This document shows positions 23,354 to 26,283 of a DNA stretch of 26,283 nucleotides, one piece after another; position 1 is the stretch's first letter, and every line of letters starts with the position of its first letter. A program made the translations under genes and the position numbers. The DNA is from Porphyromonadaceae bacterium UBA4262 (GTDB lineage: Bacteria > Bacteroidota > Bacteroidia > Bacteroidales > Muribaculaceae). The notes under the pieces are model-generated. The model saw only the letters and a program-made list of their open reading frames with translations. It ran no database searches and had not been told where the DNA came from. Where the stretch lies: NCBI GenBank assembly GCA_002396085.1, contig DGWI01000011.1, positions 1 through 26,283 on the forward strand. The letters are read 5' to 3'.

Positions 23354-23944
23354 TTATGAAAGGATTCCAGTGGCTTGGAGCATGAAGCGATAGGCTTCGG
23401 CTTTCTTGTCTAAGGCCAGCGGATAGGCTCGCGATGACGAGGGCATGCGCCAGAGGGTGAAGTCATGCTTCCCCTGCCTGCACGAAACAGGCTGGCCGAT
23501 GGGCGGCAGACCTACACCCACCAGGTCGGCAATCACGCCGGTCGCCTTCTCGCCAGCGGTGACGACTGCACGGATGGTGGGATGAGCGTCGAGCAACGCA
23601 CCGAGGTTAATGGGTTCAACGATATCCAGAAACTTGTCGCTGGCATTGTCCTTGAGCCGACGCACCGCCATCGCTGTGTCCCACAGGGCGATGCCATGCT
23701 CATTGAGAAACGCCTTGATGTCGGACAGCCTGAAGCGCTTGTTCTCATTGTCCCAGAAGTGGTCACGATCACAGTAGAAGATGAGACCCATTATGCGCCA
23801 CATGTCATTGATTTTGTTGGGATAGAAGAAATCCATTGACCATCGCTCGGGCTTGGGCGGGAACGTGCCCAGCATGATGATGCGTGGCACAGGCGGCACA
23901 AAAGGCGGCCAGGGATGTCGTTCGATGTCGATTGATTTGTCCAT
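23354..23944 (-). CDS. Uracil-DNA-glycosylase-superfamily protein
   Basis: The 196-residue cytoplasmic protein would be a base-excision repair glycosylase of the family 6 / DNA-deoxyinosine glycosylase type. It has the N-terminal motif IIMLGTFPPKPERWSMDFFYPNKINDMWRI, where GTFPP replaces the usual GSxPG of well-known members, a central AVVTAGEKA strand, and the C-terminal LWRMPSSSRAYPLALDKKAEAYR loop, matching the LPSTSPAN-type motif. The catalytic residue cannot be assigned with confidence. It lies 56 nt upstream of the dedA-like start on the same strand. A -7-like TAATTTTG lies only 8 nt upstream of its ATG, so a normal leader from it is unlikely. Confidence 0.75.
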   Translation of the reverse strand: MDKSIDIERHPWPPFVPPVPRIIMLGTFPPKPERWSMDFFYPNKINDMWRIMGLIFYCDRDHFWDNENKRFRLSDIKAFLNEHGIALWDTAMAVRRLKDNASDKFLDIVEPINLGALLDAHPTIRAVVTAGEKATGVIADLVGVGLPPIGQPVSCRQGKHDFTLWRMPSSSRAYPLALDKKAEAYRFMLQATGILS

Positions 23945-24022
23945 TGGCTTGCAAAATTAGTGAAAATTTAGTTAGCAAGTGATGTTTTTGGGAAAAGTTA
24001 TGCTTACTGAACATTTTTTTAG

Positions 24023-24030
24023 TACTTTTG
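24023..24030 (+). promoter_or_regulatory. -7 box of the orphan export lipoprotein gene
   Basis: TACTTTTG, followed by GCAGTG, matches the -7 boxes of the dockerin-gene promoters and lies 30 nt before the ATG. No TTTG is found at the -33 position, and no GTGTTTCG element precedes it. Confidence 0.55.
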
Positions 24031-24060
24031 CAGTGTGAATAATCATTAACAACAAAAGAT

Positions 24061-24867
24061 ATGAAAAAAAGTACCCTTCTCATGCTGGCCATGATAGCCC
24101 TGTTGCTGGCCGGCTGTGGCTCGGGCAAGGATGTGCCTTACCTGATTGATGCCAACCAATTGCCCCAGGACTTGCTGAACGCTGCCGCCCGCACTCACGA
24201 CCCCATCCTGATGCCAGGCGACATGCTCCAGATCAATGTCTCCGGCCCGGATGCCGAGTCAGTCAAGCCCTTCAACAAGACCGAATACCTGAGCACGACT
24301 CACAACATGAACACCGGCAACAGCCAGGACAACTCTATCTATTACTATCTGGTGGACAACAGTGGCAACATTGAGTTCCCCATGCTGGGCACGTTGCACG
24401 TTGGAGGAATGTCGGTCAGCCAGTTGCAGGAGCACATTGCCTCGCAAATCTATCCTCGCTATCTGACCGTGAAACCCGGAGTTGAGGCACGCATCCAGAA
24501 CTTCCGCGTCTTCACGCTGGGCGAGGTGGGCAACCCGGGTGTGGTGCGTGCACCTAATGGCCGACTGAACCTTCTCGAGGCCATCGCCCAGAGCGGTGAC
24601 TTGAACATCAAGGGGCGCCGTGACAACATCATGATTGTGCACACCAACGCCGACGGCAGCCGCCAAGTCAAGACGGTGAATCTCAACGACCCGAAGTTGC
24701 TGGTGTCACCTGACTTCTATCTGCAGCAGAACGACATCATCTACGTTGAGCCCAATGCCAGCCAGGCGCGCTCGTCATGGAGCATGCCTCCAGGTCTGTC
24801 ACTCGGTCTGTCGTTGCTGGGCACCATCATGTCGGTGACCACATTTGTCATCACGCTGACCAAGTAA
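24061..24867 (+). CDS. Wza-type polysaccharide export lipoprotein (orphan)
   Basis: The 268-residue product has a lipoprotein signal with lipobox LLAGC (Cys19), a Poly_export domain (ILMPGDMLQINVSGPD near residue 50, then GNIEFPMLGTLHVGGMS), an SLBB domain (FTLGEVGNPGVVRAPNGRLNLLEAIAQSGDL), the DFYLQQNDIIYVEPN closing motif, and a C-terminal hydrophobic segment. It has the same architecture as the capsule-operon protein at 7855-8658 but is clearly divergent. No Wzc, glycosyltransferase or antiterminator adjoins it, and it has its own promoter and terminator, so it is a single-gene unit. It may serve a second polysaccharide made elsewhere. Confidence 0.9.
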   Translation: MKKSTLLMLAMIALLLAGCGSGKDVPYLIDANQLPQDLLNAAARTHDPILMPGDMLQINVSGPDAESVKPFNKTEYLSTTHNMNTGNSQDNSIYYYLVDNSGNIEFPMLGTLHVGGMSVSQLQEHIASQIYPRYLTVKPGVEARIQNFRVFTLGEVGNPGVVRAPNGRLNLLEAIAQSGDLNIKGRRDNIMIVHTNADGSRQVKTVNLNDPKLLVSPDFYLQQNDIIYVEPNASQARSSWSMPPGLSLGLSLLGTIMSVTTFVITLTK

Positions 24868-24893
24868 GAGATTCTTATTCTAATTAAGAATTA

Positions 24894-24926
24894 AGAGGTC
24901 GCGGAACGTTGAGTTCTGCGACCTCT
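24894..24926 (+). terminator. Intrinsic terminator of the orphan export gene
   Basis: AGAGGTCGCGGAAC pairs with GTTCTGCGACCTCT (14 bp, one G-U) across a 5-nt loop, followed by ACTGTTTT, 27 nt after the stop codon. Confidence 0.8.
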
Positions 24927-25208
24927 ACTGTTTTGGCTTGCAGTGGGGCAAACGTGAGCGGCAGGGAGGCATGGGTGACAAAGTGTCAGTTTTGGTGACA
25001 ATTTGATTTAATTTAGTGACATTCAGGCAGTTATTTAAGGCGGCATGGGGTTTGCTTTTCGGTTAGTGGCTGGTGGTTCATGCGACCATGTGTTGCTTGA
25101 CACCCCTCACCTGACCTCTCCCCAGCAAGGGGCGAGGAACCGCGACGAGGCATTGGCCAGCAGCGACATTCTAAATTCTAAATTACAAATTCTCAATTAT
25201 ATCGCATT
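24927..25208. other. Intergenic region before clpB
   Basis: No gene seen. It holds an imperfect hairpin CCTC-T-CCCC / GGGG-C-GAGG at 25115-25137 in a CACCCCTCACCTGACC context, a kind of repeat common between bacterial genes, and AATTCTA heptamers at 25170-25190. I found no clear TAnnTTTG promoter for clpB and no CIRCE-type inverted repeat. Confidence 0.5.
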
Positions 25209-26283
25209 ATGAACTTCAATAATTTTACCATCAAGAGTCAGGAGACCATCCAGAAGGCGGTGCAGATAGCCCGCCAGAATGGTAACCAAGCCATCGAGCC
25301 CGAGCATCTGCTCAAGGCCGTGATGAGCGAGGGCGACTCGGTTGTCAAGTTTGTGCTTCAGAAACTTGACATCTCCCCTACCATGATTGAACGCCCCCTG
25401 GAGAACGCACTTTCGCGCCTGCCGCACGTCAACGGCGGTGAGCCCTATCTGAGCAACGCCGCCAGCCAAGTGCTGGACAAGGCCAGCGAACTGGCGCAGA
25501 AACAGGGCGACCAATATGTGACCGTCGAGGTGCTGCTCATGGCACTGTTTGAGGTCAAGTCGGCCGCATCGACCATCCTCAAGGATGCCGGCATCACCGG
25601 CAAGGATCTGCAGGCCGCCATCGGTCAGTTGCGCCAAGGTCGCAAGGCCACGGGTCAGGAGGCCGAGGAGCAGTACCAAGCACTGAGCAAATATGCCATC
25701 AACCTTAACGAGCGTGCCCGCCAGGGCAAACTCGACCCCGTCATAGGCCGTGATGACGAAATACGTCGTGTGCTGCAAATCTTGAGCCGCCGCACCAAGA
25801 ACAACCCCATCCTGATCGGTGAACCCGGCACGGGGAAGACCGCCATCGTCGAGGGCCTGGCACAGCGCATCGTGCGCGGCGACGTGCCCGAGAACCTGAA
25901 GCAGAAGCAGGTCTACTCGCTCGACATGGGTGCCCTGATTGCCGGTGCCAAGTATCAAGGCGAGTTTGAGGAGCGACTCAAGGCGGTCATCAACGAGATC
26001 ACCCAAGCCCAGGGCGAGATCATCCTGTTCATCGACGAGATCCACACCCTGGTGGGTGCCGGCAAGAGCAGCGGTGCCATGGATGCCGCCAACATCCTCA
26101 AGCCAGCCCTGGCCCGCGGCGACCTGCGCAGCATCGGTGCCACCACGCTCGACGAGTACCAGAAGTACTTTGAGAAAGACAAGGCACTGGAGCGACGGTT
26201 CCAGATAGTGATGGTCGACGAACCCGACGAGGAGAGCGCCATAGCCATCTTGCGTGGCTTGAAGGAACGCTACGAGAACCACC
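25209..26283 (+). CDS. clpB: ATP-dependent chaperone ClpB, 5' part
   Basis: ClpB is the cytoplasmic AAA+ disaggregase that rescues aggregated proteins with DnaK. The frame from the ATG at 25209 stays open to the right edge, giving 358 codons of an expected 860 or so. Visible are the N domain (MNFNNFTIKSQETIQKAVQI, AIEPEHLLKAV), the start of the first AAA+ domain (DPVIGRDDEIRRVLQIL), Walker A GEPGTGKT (residues 204-211, the same place as in E. coli ClpB), the pore-loop GAKYQGEFEERLK, Walker B ILFIDEIH, and the sensor region SIGATTLDEYQKYFEKD. The N domain and KYFEKD favour ClpB over ClpA or ClpC. The gene is cut by the window edge, not broken. Confidence 0.96.
   Translation, partial: MNFNNFTIKSQETIQKAVQIARQNGNQAIEPEHLLKAVMSEGDSVVKFVLQKLDISPTMIERPLENALSRLPHVNGGEPYLSNAASQVLDKASELAQKQGDQYVTVEVLLMALFEVKSAASTILKDAGITGKDLQAAIGQLRQGRKATGQEAEEQYQALSKYAINLNERARQGKLDPVIGRDDEIRRVLQILSRRTKNNPILIGEPGTGKTAIVEGLAQRIVRGDVPENLKQKQVYSLDMGALIAGAKYQGEFEERLKAVINEITQAQGEIILFIDEIHTLVGAGKSSGAMDAANILKPALARGDLRSIGATTLDEYQKYFEKDKALERRFQIVMVDEPDEESAIAILRGLKERYENH

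Noticed and set aside
23952..23959. Minus-strand promoter TAATTTTG for the glycosylase-family gene
   Set aside because: It is 8 nt from the start codon and lacks a -33 TTTG; it would imply a leaderless message, for which there is no other support.
25197..26282. Long minus-strand open frame of 361 codons
   Set aside because: It lies opposite the clearly conserved clpB frame and shows no domain; it is a shadow of the clpB codon pattern.
1..26283. CRISPR arrays, tRNA or rRNA genes
   Set aside because: No regularly spaced repeat array with unique spacers, no tRNA cloverleaf and no rRNA-like stretch was recognised.

Overview
The window looks like a chromosomal segment from the order Bacteroidales, probably a gut Muribaculaceae or Prevotellaceae species. 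Three things point there: promoters with the Bacteroidetes -33 TTTG / -7 TAnnTTTG boxes, a capsule operon led by a UpxY-type antiterminator, and secreted proteins ending in dockerin-like DxNxDGxVD repeats. I cannot name a species from sequence alone.

Left part (1-9428, mostly minus strand). A decayed zinc-ribbon transposase at the left edge is followed by a possible small RNA and a 21-nt direct repeat. A leftward polysaccharide operon comes next: upxY-like antiterminator, Wza-type export lipoprotein, Wzc-type co-polymerase/tyrosine kinase, WbpM-type UDP-sugar 4,6-dehydratase, UDP-glucose 6-dehydrogenase and UDP-glucuronate 4-epimerase. It encodes export, chain-length control and precursor supply. 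No glycosyltransferase, flippase or polymerase is visible before the transposon debris.

Centre (9672-20538, plus strand). This is the most distinctive region. A membrane-spanning TPR protein with a C-terminal helix-turn-helix precedes three tandem paralogous secreted proteins. These are built of 2, 2 and 3 repeats of a module of about 200 residues that begins with PLVREGVxW, and each ends in a dockerin-like pair. The regulator and all three paralogues share one promoter layout, GTGTTTCG-N8-TTTG-N20-TAnnTTTG, which suggests one regulon. The 3' ends and promoter/signal-peptide segments of the paralogues are nearly identical, a sign of recent duplication or gene conversion. A large secreted GH13 alpha-amylase with starch-binding-like modules and the same kind of dockerin tail follows, behind a terminator and its own -7 box.

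Right part (20683-26283). A strong hairpin separates the amylase from a minus-strand group: secreted endonuclease/exonuclease/phosphatase-family protein, ribulose-phosphate 3-epimerase, DedA-family membrane protein and a uracil-DNA-glycosylase-superfamily protein. A divergent orphan Wza-type lipoprotein with its own promoter and terminator follows, then the first 358 codons of clpB, cut by the window edge. Intergenic spaces here carry AT-rich heptamer-like repeats.
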